A DNA stretch of 64,000 nucleotides from assembly GCF_019703515.2 (NCBI RefSeq), contig NC_059382.1, positions 11,108,001-11,172,000 of the forward strand, in the 5' to 3' direction. The DNA is from Myxocyprinus asiaticus. Its lineage: Eukaryota > Chordata > Actinopteri > Cypriniformes > Catostomidae. Below the pieces are notes generated by a model. It was given only the letters and a program-made list of their open reading frames with translations. It searched no databases and was not told where the DNA came from. A program made the translations under genes and the position numbers. Below are positions 44,915 to 58,268 of this stretch, piece by piece (position 1 is the stretch's first letter; every line of letters begins with the position of its first letter).

Positions 44915-45055
44915 TTAAAATGTACAGGCTTACTCTTTCATGGGAAATGAGAAAAAATATTGATGACTCATGTTGCACTACACAATTTTTTGTCCAATCA
45001 AACGCTCTAGAATAAGAATGTCCCTACCTCTAATACCACCTGCAACTGACTTGCC
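44915..45055. repeat. Dispersed repeat, copy 1 of 2
   Basis: 'aaatattgatgactcatgtt' through 'tgtccaatcaaacgctct' and 'aatgtccctacctct' recurs at 46055-46195 with few changes. Confidence 0.65.
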
Positions 45056-46054
45056 AGTAGTATGCTGCCCGAACTTCCTGTTTAAATAGAAAATACGTCA
45101 ACACAGGAATAAAATCTGTGATCTGCAAGCAAATTCATGGGGTCTTCAAAACAGGAATAAAGGAAATAGTGTAAAATCAGCAGCAAGGAAATCAAAATGA
45201 TAACCGGCTAAAGTCATTTTATTAATTCCGTTTGTGAAGATTTATCTCCCAAAGTTCAACCCTGACTATTTTACACACCACCAGCAAGGCCATTTTAAAT
45301 TTGTTTCTATTATGATAAAGCACATGAGACTCACATAAGCACAATTTTTCACAGGTGACTTTAACAAACCAAACATACCTTCTAGTGTTGACCAGGATTT
45401 TATAACCCTCTACCTGGGTAGTTCTCTTAGGGTGTGGATAGGCCATATGGTTCTTTCCCCATCTTCTACACTTCGCTTCTTTCAATACAGCATTACATGT
45501 TACCCTTCAGTAACATTTATTGAGCCATTGTGATGGCCAAACTGGATGTCTCTTAGGGAAATCTTCCGTTTCCATTTTTTGGAGAGTTTCCCTGTGACTA
45601 CAAGGCACCCTAACAGGTTATTAATGCAAGTGTCTAGCCTTGACAGCTCAGACAGGCGTCTTCCTTTCCCACTGTCACCTCATGCGATTTAAATCACACT
45701 GGGCTGTTGTGCTTGGCACCAGAGCACAGACACTTTCTAGACTGCATGCAGATTCAGAGAGCCATAGAGAGGACATCTCATTTCCACCGGAGGTATAAGA
45801 GACACTATTCTTATTTTCAAAGTTGAGGAAAATAATCACTATCTTTCTCATCTAGTCTGAAAACACTTTGTTTTGCTAAGGGATACTGAGTGTCTTATGA
45901 CCCTCTCAGCCCTTAAAGACCCCATGAAATAATTTGTGGCTTTCAGTCCATGTGTGTTTGCTTTGAGGTCATCTATATGCAAGTATTCTCCTAACTGTTG
46001 AAAAAAAAAAAAACAAACAAACAAAAAAAACACACTTTTAGCAGAAATACTCCT
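45056..46054. other. Intergenic DNA without recognised gene
   Basis: An A-run with CAAA repeats occurs at 46001-46032. 45913-45935 ('taaagaccccatgaaataat') resembles the end of the 48241-50162 repeat. Confidence 0.45.
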
Positions 46055-46195
46055 TTAAAATGTACCATATTTCTCTTCTATGAAAACAGACCAAAAATAT
46101 TGATGACTCATTTCGCACTACACAGATTTCTGTCCAATCAAATACTCCCTTGAATAACAATGTCCCTCCCCCTGCAACCAAATAACCCTTTAGCA
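46055..46195. repeat. Dispersed repeat, copy 2 of 2
   Basis: Second copy of the 44915-45055 sequence, same orientation. Confidence 0.65.
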
Positions 46196-46559
46196 AATCA
46201 TGATTTAGGGCTGTGATGTAACTAAAGCCTATTGGCTATTTAAAAAAAAATAAAAATAAGAAAAGACAATTTGTATACAAAATAAATATGTATACTTTTT
46301 TATAATAAATATTGACAGCAATTTTAAAAGAATTTTTTTTTTTTTTCATGAACTATTGCTCTGGCTTTTACTTGTGTTTCATTGGCAGTAAAATGGAATA
46401 TGATCCTTGTAATGAAATATTAGTTGGAAGTGTTATAATAATTAATATGGAAAGTGTAAAATTTGCAGCAAATGTGTTGCTATGTTGATGTCATGCCCTA
46501 AACACTAAAATCCTAAAATGACAGAAAAAACAATGATTTAAACAAATTTACAGCTCAAA

Positions 46560-46800
46560 TAATACACAAATTTTAACAGAATAATCAATGTAAGTGCTTC
46601 TATAAAATTAAAAGCTTCAAAACCCTCCAAAAATGTTCCCCTTTCACCTCCATTGTAAGTGCCCCACTATAACCTCGATTTCTTTTTTTTTTTTTTTAAG
46701 GAGGGGCAAATCTAAATTATCTTTTGTGATGATCAACATTATGCTCAAATGCTTTCAACTGAGCTTAACTTGTATTGAACTTGACAATTTACTTTAAGGT
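46560..46800. repeat. Cyprinid MITE fragment ('ttgagcttaacttgtattga' family)
   Basis: Contains 'cacctccattgtaagtgccc', 'tcaacattatgctcaaatgc' and 'gagcttaacttgtattgaac', as in the 41440 copy. Confidence 0.62.
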
Positions 46801-48240
46801 TAAGGATTTGAGCAAACCTAACTATTAAACTAGCTTGCATTGTTAGTTATGGAGATGAACAATGACTCAGATTGCTGAGAAGAGGTGTGCTATTTCTTTT
46901 CTAAGAGATCCTACTTTGCTAAGAGGATGATAAACAACCAAAAAATCTCACTAACATTGTAAGAGGAACCTTATACATATCTAGTGACCAGAATATCATG
47001 GAGACTTGGAAGTGGGCTCTTTTGACTTGAGTCTGTAAAGAATTGCCCAGAATACACTAAGAAGCATCTACCAAAACACTCTAGCAACCACTCAGAACAC
47101 CTTAGCAACCACATAGTAATGCTCTGGCAGCCACCCTTAACATACAACACATAAAAATCTGAGACCAAATATCTTGTAGAAACTGCTTCCTTATCATGCT
47201 AACCCTTAGGCCATCACCTGTTTGTGAAATCTGACTGTCATTTGCTGGCGAAATTACACCTAAATGACTCCTACTAGTCTCCATCTAGGTAGGATTTTTG
47301 CTTTGCTGGCATGTGTTCCCTGGAGTAATGAAGCTGATGTCAGTAATAGATGGTGATGGTTTGCTTAGGTACAGGACAGCTTGCATTCCATAAACGGATT
47401 TTGCCTGCAAAGCCGATTTAACACCTTTTCTGAAACGAGACAGAATATAATCAATTACTCCAGCAGGAGATACTTGGCTCTGGACTAAAGAGATATGACA
47501 ACCTTGGTTGTACTTCTTAAATCAACAAAGAAAGATCACAGCTCCATAGGGAGTCATGAAGTGAGAAAGGAAGTTGGTGATTGAACGGTTTATAACAAAA
47601 CACTTGTAATTTTACTGCAATAACACTGTAGAACAAGAACAAGAGGGTGCCTCCCTTCAACATGAGCTGATACATTTCTGACATGTGCGTTATTGGTTTA
47701 TTGGCATAGAAAATATAGTGCTTGGCTTGATGCCTTCAGCCTTTGATATGGTACATACTGGCAACGGTGGTGTCCAGGTTTAAAATGAAACAATACAAAC
47801 CACATCTGTGCTTCTTTATTGGTCTGCCAGATACATAAAGGCAATCAAACTTGGTCTTACGATCTTGAAGCACATGTACGAAACCAGTGACACTGCTACT
47901 CACTGTGGACCACCGGTGAGTGAACTTGAGACAAGATTGGCATTGTATGAATGTATGGACCGTTTAGGACAAAGCCAGCATATCAATTTGCTTCACAGAC
48001 TCTTTTATTGATTATGACAGATTTTGGCCTCTCTCTCCAGTCGAAACAAATAACAGAACACTTTTGGTTTGGGAGTTTAGCGTGAGAGAGAACAATGCAA
48101 AATTTATTTGTCGGTTTTGTAAGGATAAAGGACATTAACCTCTTCTTAGCAGTGTAGCTTTATGTTTCTTCATGGTTTGCAAGTTTTCCTCTTCATTTAA
48201 ATACTCCTGCACCTGAGATATAGCATATTCATACACTTAT
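46801..48240. other. Intergenic DNA, no feature recognised
   Basis: Mixed composition. No splice-supported exon or repeat that I can name. Confidence 0.45.
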
Positions 48241-50162
48241 AAAGGGGTCATGCCATGAGAAATCTAATTTTACTATAAAAATCTACTGTAAATTTCAGAA
48301 CTCAAAACGTAATCCCCAATGCAATAAAAGCATTTATTGAAACCAAGCTGCCAAAACACCTCGTTCTCTACTTCTGTGACTTCTCTACATCACTAGGGGT
48401 ACTCATTAATTCATGACTGCCTCTACAGCAACAATATCAACGCCTACTTTACATCATCGCACCCTTGGCTCCGCACACTGGCCCTGGGGCTCAGTTCGTA
48501 AACACACAGAGAGAGAGAGAGAGAGCAGGGCAAACAGTGTGGCCTAGTGTGATCTAACTATTCCTAAACACCAAAAGGGACCAATATGGACTATTTTTAA
48601 TTATTTTTGTATATAAACATGGACTACACAGACGTCTTTGACTGTTGTCATATCTCTGGCGTCGCTTTTAAAAGACGTGGTGTGAAATTACAACTCGGTT
48701 ATAAGCCATTCTGTTACATTCAGCTGCTGCCACTTGTTGTGTGCACAAACTGCTCAACATGCTGTTCTTTCACCCATCTGTGCTATTTTTAATTGTTGGT
48801 GTATTTAAACACCTACTAAATGGACGTCTTTAACCATTTTGATGCGTTTCTGGCAATGTGCACATCAGTACAGGATGATATTGGAAACTGGATGCGAGTG
48901 TCTTCATTGTGCTTTGGACTATCAATGTGCGTCATGTGTCTTCAGCATGGATTGCTTGTGAACCAGTCATAAAACAATTCAAGCTTTGCAAAGGAATTGT
49001 CATTGAAGGATGGGGCGTTAAAAACACTGTTGGGAGGCCTGGGTAGCTCAGCGAGTACTGACGCTGACAACCACCCCTGGAGTCACCAGTTCGAATCCAG
49101 GGTGTGCTGAGTGACTCCAGCCAGGTCTCCTAAGCAACCAAATTGGCCTGGTTGCTAGGGAGGGTAGAGTCACATGGAGTAACCTCTTTGTGGTCGTGAT
49201 TAGTGGTTCTCGCTCTCAATAGGGCACGTGGTATGTTGTGCGTAGATCGTGGAGGGTAGCATGAGCCTCCACATGCAGAGTCTCCATGGTGTCATGTTCG
49301 ACGAGCCACGTGATAAGTTGCGCGGATTGACGGTCTCAGAAGTGGAGGCAACTGAGACTTGTCCTCCGCCACCCGGATTGAGGTGAGTAACTGCGCCACC
49401 ACGAGGACCTACTAAGTAGTGGAAATTGGGCATTCCAAATTGGGAGAAAAGGGGATAAAATTATTATTATTGTTATTTAAATAAACACTATTGAACCCGA
49501 TCAAAAATGTAAGTAAACAGTTCCATTCATGAATATTTCAAATGTCATGACTGTTTGGTAGTTTATGGTGCTGAAACCTTGTCTACACTGGGCAAATCAG
49601 CTTGAGGCTGTCTACACCGGGCATGTCGACACAAACTTTCAAAACCATTTATTTGTGTTGTTGTTGGCAGTAGTAGCGCCAGTGCAAAATAGAATGGGAG
49701 ATCTGTTTACTGCAGCAGACGCTTCCATGGTAGACAGCATCATTGATTATAATGGGTTCTATTGCTTTTGACGCGATACACCTCTCGCATCCAGATGTGC
49801 TTGAGATGAACGTTTTAATATATTTGGATGCAATGTATTGGATCTGTGTTATGTGTAAACCCTGAAATGTAGTTTTATAATATTGTGTGGTTGTTCATTC
49901 TCTTCCGATTGAATTTCAAATACTGTATGGCTGTATTTGAGGGGCTGCACGACGTTAACCAATCAGAACAGTGGGCGTATACATTGATGTTTAAAGGAGG
50001 CCAAAACTAAGCATTTAGACAGAGAGCAAAAAACAGTGTGGAGAATGATCATATATTATGAAGTTACGACTGTTTTGGTGGAAAAAAAAACTTTAATAAC
50101 ATTATCAGTGGACCTCAGGGAAGATAATAAAACTATAAAAAAAGAGCATTTCATGACTTCTT
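48241..50162. mobile_element. Non-autonomous DNA element with nested SINE
   Basis: The left end 'aaaggggtcatgccatgaga' and right end 'gagcatttcatgacttcttt' are imperfect inverses. There is no transposase coding. Removing the SINE leaves about 1.46 kb. The family is not certain. Confidence 0.5.
49033..49482 (+). mobile_element. tRNA-derived SINE, full length
   Basis: The tRNA-like head has an A-box 'tagctcagcgagtactga' and a B-box 'agttcgaatcc'. The long body shared with 36185-36544 and a (TTA)n-type tail follow. Flanking duplication 'aaacactgttg' / 'aaacactattg' at 49022-49032 and 49483-49493. The A and B boxes would act as a polymerase III promoter. Confidence 0.88.
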
Positions 50163-50164
50163 TA

Positions 50165-51006
50165 ACAATGTCTCATATTCATCATACAGCTGGCTATCTA
50201 TTTGGTGGATACATAAAAATGAAGAATAAATCATTTGGGGTGAATTTGCAAAGAATGAATTGTGTCATTTATTTGCATGCATTATGTTGCTCAACCAGGC
50301 ACCTTTAAATTTCGAAAGTGCACCTAAATGGATATATGGATGATTGTAATGCTCTTCTCTATTAATTGATTAAATTCTGCTGCCATGAACATTGCAAAAA
50401 AAAAAAATAATAATAAATAAAAAATACAAAAAATACAAAAAATGTAAGAAAAAAAAGAAAAAACACAAATGTGCCTTTTAAATACAATTCTGTTTTCTGC
50501 CTGCGTTCCATCGGTGGCAATTGCGTAACATTAATTACAAATAGCACTGATGTTTGTGAATCCATCACATTCTATAATCACCCTCATTTACATAAAAAGA
50601 GGTGTGTTTAAAAATGTATTGTGCAGTGCTATACAAGCAAATACTGTAAAGTTCCTGGTCAAAGTTGGACTGTAATTGGTTTGTGAAAAATGTCACATTT
50701 TGCATTAAAATAATGATTTAATTAAGATTTTAACAACTTTAAATACTCATTTACAATTAAGTTGTGGAATCAAGCTCCATAGTTTACTGAATGAAGTGAC
50801 TAATTTCCATCCCAGTTTAGGACAAAAGGAATGGGGAGGCAGTGATGCTGACATAAACTCAACATATTGCATAACCGTAGCATGAAAATTAAAACCGTCA
50901 GGGAGAACTCGAAGACGAGTGAAAACAGATGAACTCAAGTTGTGTTCTAATTGATTTGCAATTCTCTTGTTTAGATTGTGCTCCAGATGGACTTGACTTC
51001 TCTGAG
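50165..51006. other. Intergenic DNA
   Basis: No gene seen. A long A-rich tract at about 50394-50465. Confidence 0.45.
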
Positions 51007-51145
51007 GTTCTTATAGCTCAGATTGGTAGAGCATGACATTAACAATGCCAAGGCAATGGGTTTGATTCCCAGGGTAACTTACAGTATATATATGCACTGT
51101 AAGTCACTTTGGATAAATGTGTCAGCCTAATGCATAGATATAAAG
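51007..51145 (+). mobile_element. tRNA-derived SINE fragment (second family)
   Basis: The tRNA-like 'cttatagctcagattggtag' with 'gggtttgattcccaggg' is followed by the 'gtaagtcactttggataaat' tail seen in many fish SINEs. A worn tail of the same family is at about 25388-25440. It is not a functional tRNA: the cloverleaf is too degraded. Confidence 0.72.
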
Positions 51146-51738
51146 TAATATCACTTGACCTTATTTTGAGTCTGATGCCTACACGATTGGACACTTGATC
51201 CAAAGCAAAGGTTATTGTAAAAGACTTCATGCCAGGACACATTGGAAGTCACATTGTTTTTAAAACAACAGCAAAGTGCAGGTACTTTCAAATATTAATA
51301 AGACCTGTGACCTGTGAGAAAAATATAGACGTTCTGAAGTCTTGTTTTAAGCCCGTCCTTAGTGCATTGTTTTGGTTGACTCTCTGAATGTAAAATTATT
51401 TCCTTTATTAGGTAGAGAATAAACAAAATTTCTGAGGTTCCCAAGTCATTTGTGAGCCCAGGCTACTAGTCAAATGACAAACAAACCACCACCCAGCGTT
51501 GCCTCTTTTTCCCTGTGCTGAAACCCAGCTCTCAGGCTTTTCTGGATGGGAGCCGTATGAAGCAGTATAAAATGTTGCTGAAAAGGTAAGGAAAGGCCAA
51601 GGCACTGCTGGAGATGATTCTGACTGCAATGATGTCTCACCTCTATGTGCACCGTATTCTGTTTGCCAAGTTTTACAAGCTTATGTGAGAGAGTAGAGTG
51701 TGTCTGACATGAAACTGGGATCGGTTAACAGGGTCTAG
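51146..51738. other. Intergenic DNA
   Basis: No feature recognised. It ends with the 8-bp duplication of the next element. Confidence 0.45.
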
Positions 51739-52534
51739 AGGTACTCAACTTTGGAAAGCCTGGGGGCCGAAAAGCAGGGTCCCTTTAGCCTTGAGGGCCG
51801 CACTCACTAATAACAAATAATTGTAATTACTTTTTAATAATAATGAGATGAGTAGATTATGCTAAATTTGCTTTTTAATACATTATGGACACATGTAATT
51901 AACAAGAATAAAATAAAACATATAGATATATAGCTTAACTATTGTAAAAGTGTGGTTCTTTGTACGATAAAAACTGTGATATTAAATTAATGATTGTATA
52001 TAGGCCTATAGAAATACTTAAACCAGCCAGTCTGGCACCAACAATCATGCCATGGTCCAAATCACTGAGATACATTTTTTTCCCAATTCTGATGGTTGAT
52101 GTGAACATTAACTGAAGCTCCTGACCCATATCTGCCTGATTTTATGCACTGCACTGCTGCCACATGATTGGCTGTTTAGATAATCACATGGATGATTGTT
52201 GGTGCCATTCTGAGATGCGGGTTGGCGCTGTTTTGGCAACCCGCCAATAGCTGGCTTGTGGTGTTTCTATCAGCGACTGATGCTGCACTCAAGTTATAGT
52301 TTATAATCAGAATTATATTCGCAACTTTTAAGTTTAGTTCATTCTTTTGCCATTGTTTTTCCTCTATAAGGCCCAGTATCCTAACAATACTGAGAATTGC
52401 CATAAAGGCTCTAGAAAATCGACACCTCAGAATTCATGCATGTTAATAATTTTATGTCATGACAACATCTGGCAGGCCACAAAAAGATTGTTTGCGGGCC
52501 GAATGCGGCCCGTCGGCAGCCTGTTGAGTCCCAT
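51739..52534. mobile_element. hAT-like non-autonomous element
   Basis: GGGTCTAG occurs directly on both sides (51731-51738 and 52535-52542), an 8-bp duplication. The ends are 'aggtactcaactttgg' and the inverse of 'atgggactcaacaggc'. The interior includes AT-rich DNA and a fragment of the Tc1-derived foldback element (about 52000-52225). Confidence 0.75.
52000..52225 (-). pseudogene. Fragment of Tc1-derived foldback element
   Basis: The minus strand reads 'MGQELQLMFTSTIRIGKKMY' and 'DHGMIVGARLAGLSIS', as in 18827-18960. Only the outer part of the transposase N terminus remains, so it is non-functional. It is nested in the hAT-like element. Confidence 0.7.
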
Positions 52535-52542
52535 GGGTCTAG

Positions 52543-53809
52543 ACCAAAGTGCCCTGTAAATCTCTCCCCTTTTTCTTCTTTGGTGTTGTCAAGGTAACAT
52601 ACCATATGAAAGCTTGCAAATATGTGTGCTTAGCTGTAGTTTTCAGACCAAATTGAAAAAAAAAGTGAACAAAATCTGACAAAATTCCCATTTGGTATCA
52701 ACAATATCAGTATCAATTATAATTATAATTATAATTATAATTATAATTAATTACAATATCAATAATAAGTCATTATAAGCTGCACATAACGTAATTACAT
52801 AATATGCATATGTGCTTCATTGCTGTTATTCAATTGTTCCTCATTGATTCTCCTTGATATAAAAACAAGATGTAGGCCTCATTACAGTCTGTTTCACAAA
52901 GTAATTACATATTAAGTACATATTGTTTCCTGCTATTACTCGATTTCATATAATCTTTGAATGAGTGGTCAAATTTTGTTAGTTGCACCTGATCCTCAAA
53001 TTTCCCCACTTGTCTGAGAACCACTCTCATTGCAATACTTCTGAATAAGTGGAAACTATCTCTGGAATTTGGCTAGTGTAATGTCCATATCAGCTGCACC
53101 CCAAACAGAAGCAGTTTTATCATTTTTGGGGCCCCAAGCAAAGATTCCATTGGGAAGAGCCTAAAAGAGTTCTCTGTTGTGTGATTGAGGTGTCAAACTA
53201 TTTGACTGAGTTATATGGTTGGTAAATCCCAAATTCTGTGTCCTCTGGAATATTCATATCACCATATCCTCTGTGATGAACTTCTTACTATGGGATTAGG
53301 AATGCTGAAATGTGGGGGAGACACAATATAAAAATGTATCTGCTTTGCTCATGAATATTAATTCTGAGACGTTAAGTGAGTGCTAATTGATTTGACTCAA
53401 GTGTTTGCATGGTATATCAATGGTATATGCTTCTGCTACGGCCACCAGTCAGCATTATTTTAACTTCATTTAAAAATATTTTTAATAGTGCCATTTCTGG
53501 TTAATAACAACACGAACTATGATCCTACAGTGAAAGATTAATAAATCAGAGTGTCGCGGCTTATAAACAGCAACCGCCCACATCCATAACGTGACTCCCT
53601 ACACTCTCAAACTACTCTTATCTTTGTATATTTATATCTTAATATATATTTTAAATATATTATTATAATATATTATTATATATCAACATTATATTATATA
53701 TATCAACAACTTTAAGTCAATAGTTTTATATTTTTTCATTCATTTTTCAATTTGATTACATCATTCGCAATTCTTTATGAGATTGAAGTTCATTCCCTCA
53801 TTAAAGATG
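52543..53809. other. Intergenic DNA with TA-rich simple repeats
   Basis: Contains a palindromic (TAATTA)n run at 52717-52757 and TATA-rich stretches at about 53630-53710. No gene. Confidence 0.5.
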
Positions 53810-54440
53810 TTAAAGGGTTAGTTCAACCAAAAATGAAAATTATCTCATCATTTACTCACCCTCATGCCATTTCAGATGTGTTTAACTTTCTTTCTTCTGT
53901 TGAGCACAAACAAAGATTTTTAGAAGTATATCTCAGCTCTGTTAGTCCTCACAATGCTGGTGAATGTTGGCCAGAACTCAGAAGGTCAAAAAAGTACATA
54001 AAGGCAGCATAAAAGTAATCCATACGACTCCAGTGGATTAATCCATGTCTTCAGAAGCGATATGATAGGTGTTGGTGAGAAACAGATCAATACTTAAGTC
54101 CCTTTTTACAATAAATCTACACTGGTGTGGAAGTGACTTTCACATTTAGCCACCTACTGGTTGTGGCTGTTCAAAGGTGGAGATATATAGTAAAATAAGC
54201 ACTTAAATATTGATCTGTTTCAGAAGACATTGATTTAACCTCTAGAGTCAAATGGATTACTTTTATGCTGCCTTTTTGTCCATTTTGGACCTCCTGAGTT
54301 CTGGGCTGGTCACCATTCACTTGCATTGTGAGGACCAACAGAGCTGAGATATCCTTCTAAAAATCTTTGTTTGTGTTCAGCAGAAGAAAGTCATTCACGT
54401 CTGGAATGGAATTAGGGTAAGTAAATGATGAGAGAATTTA
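53810..54440. repeat. Foldback MITE copy
   Basis: Starts 'aaagggttagttcaaccaaa' and ends near 'gtaaatgatgagagaattta'. The central 'agccacctactggttgtggc' is itself palindromic. Confidence 0.75.
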
Positions 54441-54889
54441 AGACAACTGATAAAACTGATGTTCCTGGTTTCAAAGACAGAAAGAAAGAAAGAAAGAAAG
54501 AAAGAAAAAATAAAATTGATATTGCTTGCCATTTCATTTCATCACCCTATTCCTCTTTTCTGAATCATAAACATACTTACTATAAGTGTATAAGTGCTTC
54601 TTAAGCAAATACAGCATATTCATGGAGCTCAGATGCTGTGTCAATAGAAAGATGAAAAATGTTTCCACAGTGGCCTTCTCTACACTGGCTTTACCCTCTG
54701 TGATGTTGGCTGAGCGATTCCACATATTAAACCTCTGACTCATGGGATTTCTCTCACAGGGCCTTCCAAAGACCAATCACAGTTGGCGTCTCTCTTCACT
54801 AACACCTTCCTTCAGTTCAGCCCACCCTGCCTGAAACCAAGTTGATGTTTATACTTTGTGGTAGGACAGATCATACTAAAAGTTGACAT
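54441..54889. other. Intergenic DNA with a GAAA microsatellite
   Basis: (GAAA)n at 54478-54507. Otherwise unremarkable. Confidence 0.5.
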
Positions 54890-56560
54890 TGTGGATACTC
54901 AGGAGGAATTCACTTAGAATGGATTGCGGCCACTAAATTGCGCATATTTTATTTGGATGGACTGTCTGTTGTTTTAGCACCACAGTTTTGTGGCTCCATT
55001 TTCAGGAGTGGCAAAGCACAACACTACATGCAATGACTGTGCGCTACGTGTTATCCAATTTTTGTGAGAGCGCTAATTTTAAGTGCAATATTTGTGCCAG
55101 CATAAAGCGCAAGTGGGAGTGGGTGGTGTGTGTGTATTGTATGTAAATGAGGTGGCGCAAAGCACAATTTGCTATTTTCCCGAGAAATAGGTCATTTCAA
55201 GACATTTCAAAAGCAGGTCTGTTTTCAGTGCAAAGTCCAAACTCAGTTTCTGCATTTGCAGTTTGGAGATATTGGTATTTTTCCACCTGTTGTCACAGAG
55301 TGATTTTTAAATCACTGCAAAAGGTGCTGGTGGAAGAAGTTGGAGACCATTACCATTTCGTTATTTTGATTATATTTTCATTTTGTTTAAAATGTCATTT
55401 GAATTTAGAAATATTTTTGGTTGAATTTTTTTATGTTTCAATAAATTTATCTAAATTGTTCAAAATCCAAATTGACCTGTAGAAGTGAAGTGCGTGTCGA
55501 TACAATCACTATTAGTACTAGCCATGATTTGTGTATTAGTAGATGAAAATGATCAATAATACTTAAATACCCTATACATCACTGTAACATAGCGTACATC
55601 CAAATCCTGAAGAGAATAACATTTTCTAAACATATAAAATAAGCAAGTCCATTTTTCTATTATTCTAATTCATTGCATACAGTCCATTTACATTACCAAC
55701 ATCTTATGAATGTGCTGTTTTTATTTATATCACTGGTGTTTGAGAGAATGTACAATATAATAGGATGCAGGTGCTGCAATAAAACCTCCGAATTAAATAG
55801 CACTTGACCCAGCCCTTTAACTTATTGCATGCGTGATTTCACCAAACCCAATTGCGCCTAGACTTAGTGCATGCATGCACAAAAATACAAAAATTTCAAG
55901 GCCATGCCCACTGACTTAGCACTTATGATTTATGGCATAGCGCTGCGCTTAGTGCTAGTGCACTTAAAATATGGCCCTTGGTTTTTAGCAAATCAGGTAA
56001 CAGTGAAATAAAATTCTGAAATTGCGTTTCGGATTTGAGTGCAAGGTTGTGAAGGATGCTTCAGACTAACGCAATCTGCATACTTGGAACTGGGACTGTA
56101 CAGCAACACTCCACAAATGTGATCCAGGTGCCTAAATCAGCTTTTTACAATGCCAAAAAGTGCACTCAACTTCACTGCGTATCTGGATATATGCGATTTT
56201 CTTTATCATTTGATCACGATTTTTAATTACTGCTTAATAGAAAATGTACACAAACAGCTCTTTTTAATACAATTCCATTTATCATCTGCTTTCAGTGCGT
56301 TAATAGTGTAACTTTAATTGCGTCAGGCAAATTGAGTTGGGTTTTGTGAATAAGGATCAATCTGTAATAAGCCTAATTTACACTGAAAGAGGCACATTTG
56401 TGCTCAAAATTGACTTAATTTAAATAACAGTGCAAAGCTATATCAATGCATTTACTGCTTGGTTAAACTGTATTTCAGGTGCTGACGAATAAAATGCTGG
56501 TTTTTGTGCATAAATAGCATGTGCAAAACTGCCACAACTGTTTAGTTTATTCGCACTAAG
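54890..56560. repeat. Unclassified dispersed repeat
   Basis: Repeated short words such as 'agtgcaatatttgtgcc', 'agcgcaagtg', 'cgctgcgcttagtgctagtg' and 'cacttaaaatatggccctt' recur in both orientations and resemble a large carp-type non-autonomous transposon. Boundaries and class are uncertain. No transposase reading was seen. Confidence 0.35.
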
Positions 56561-56957
56561 AGCCTATTCCTTTAAAGGTACAACAAAGAGTTCTCTTTTA
56601 AGTCCTTGATTTTAGTGCTATTCTAACCCCCATGTCAGCTTTGCTTTTAAAATGTCATTAAAAGTTGGCTTTGTTCCAGTTGCTCTACTGTGAATGTTTA
56701 GCAGATTTATTTTTCTGAAGGGTTAATGTTTTCACTTGTGAATTTGGAAATAAAACAGTCAGGAGTCAAGTAACCTGTTTTATGCCTTTCACGAAAGTAA
56801 AAAAAAAAAAAAAACACCCCAAAGCAGGTTTCAGCTTAAATGTGCCTTTAATATTTGAAAGTGACCAGTTTCACAAGAAAAGCTAAAGAGCCCTGTGTGT
56901 CTAAATGCCTGGTAAAGATTAAAAAGAGATGCCATCAGAGGTGCAAAAAATAAACTA

Positions 56958-57092
56958 AAGGGACAGTTCTTCCAAAAATGCAAATTCTCTCATCATTTAC
57001 TCACTCTCATGCCATCCCAGATGTGTATAACTTTCTTTCTTCTACAGAACACAAAGATTTTTAGAGGAATAACTCAGCTCAGTAGGTCCATT
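56958..57092. repeat. Foldback MITE, left part (split)
   Basis: Begins 'aaagggacagttcttccaaa' and runs to 'ctcagtaggtccattt', where another element enters. It resumes at 58269. Confidence 0.75.
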
Positions 57093-58268
57093 TACAGTTT
57101 TTCTCAATCGCTTTGACTCAATTCTCGAATGAGAATTATTTTTTCAAAACAATAAGTTCAAATCTCTGAACAATTAGTTTCTTGTTCACACCAGATTTGA
57201 ATTTCTTTTTAATTTAAGCAAATTGCATGTGTTTTGGCACATGTGTGTAAAAGAGTAAGTACAATTGTCTACAATTTGCGCAATAACTAAATGCACATGG
57301 CTTGCTGATCAAAATTGATGAGTTGATTCTCAGTGAAACTGTCATACTCTTCACAACTTCTAAACATTCTTTCATCATGTGAGCCATCACAAGCAAAATT
57401 ATCCATTCAATTATCAAAATCTGTCAGACATACTTGTACAGTATATTCCATAAATATCTATGACATGGAATGTTTGTGGTGTCTGCTAAATCTCTGGCCA
57501 GACCAACAAGAGCAACAGGATGTCCACCAAGAAGATGGGAACTTGTAGTGTTACGTACTGTGAGGAGGTACAGTTCAGTTTTGTTTGTTTGTTTGTTTGT
57601 TTGTTTTTTGTTTTTTTGCATGGATGTCATTTTGTGGCAATTTTCTGTTCACTATATGACTTTACATGTAAGAAATGTATAAAAATGGACATGCAAGTGT
57701 GAATTTTCTGTTTACATGTACACATTGCTACAAAAATAATTGTACTGTATACATACAAATGTGCATATCCTTTTTCTGTGTACTACAGTATTGTACAGTA
57801 TTGACTTTTCCCAGTAAACTTTTGCATACTATTGAAACCGGTATCTAAAATGCTCAATGTGATACACAATAGCATTCAGCTTGACAAAACTGACATTCTT
57901 GTATAGTACAGTAAGCAGTCAGTGTCAACATAAAAGTAGAACAAAAATGAAATTTGTATATAACAAACATTTCCAGGGTTGACTACCATGGTGAAAAAAC
58001 ATCGAAAAATTTTGACCAGTACGGCTCACATGATGACAAATGTATTTTTTATTTTTAATTTTTTTAATTTTGGTGGCATTGGTCAATTTACTGACACAAT
58101 AACTAGGTTTTGAAGCATGAATTAAATGTTTTGGGTGAGTTACTACATTTTGCAGACATGCAATAGAGTTGTGATGTCCCATAAAACAGTTGTGACAATT
58201 GCACTTACAGTTTATAGAATGTTAAGACTGTTTCAAAAAATGACCCAAAGCGATTGAGAAAAACTGTA
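57093..58268. mobile_element. TIR element of unassigned family nested in a MITE
   Basis: 1176 bp with perfect 23-bp inverted ends starting 'tacagtttttctcaatcgct' (57093-57115 and 58246-58268). There is no long ORF. It interrupts a foldback MITE, whose consensus ('ggtccatacaatgcaagtg') shows where it entered. A (TTTG)n run lies at 57580-57610. Confidence 0.8.

Noticed and set aside
49033..49110. tRNA gene
   Set aside because: The A and B boxes are those of a SINE head with a long body, tail and target duplication. The cloverleaf is imperfect.
51007..51080. Second tRNA-like sequence
   Set aside because: Degraded stems and an attached SINE tail. Not a functional tRNA.
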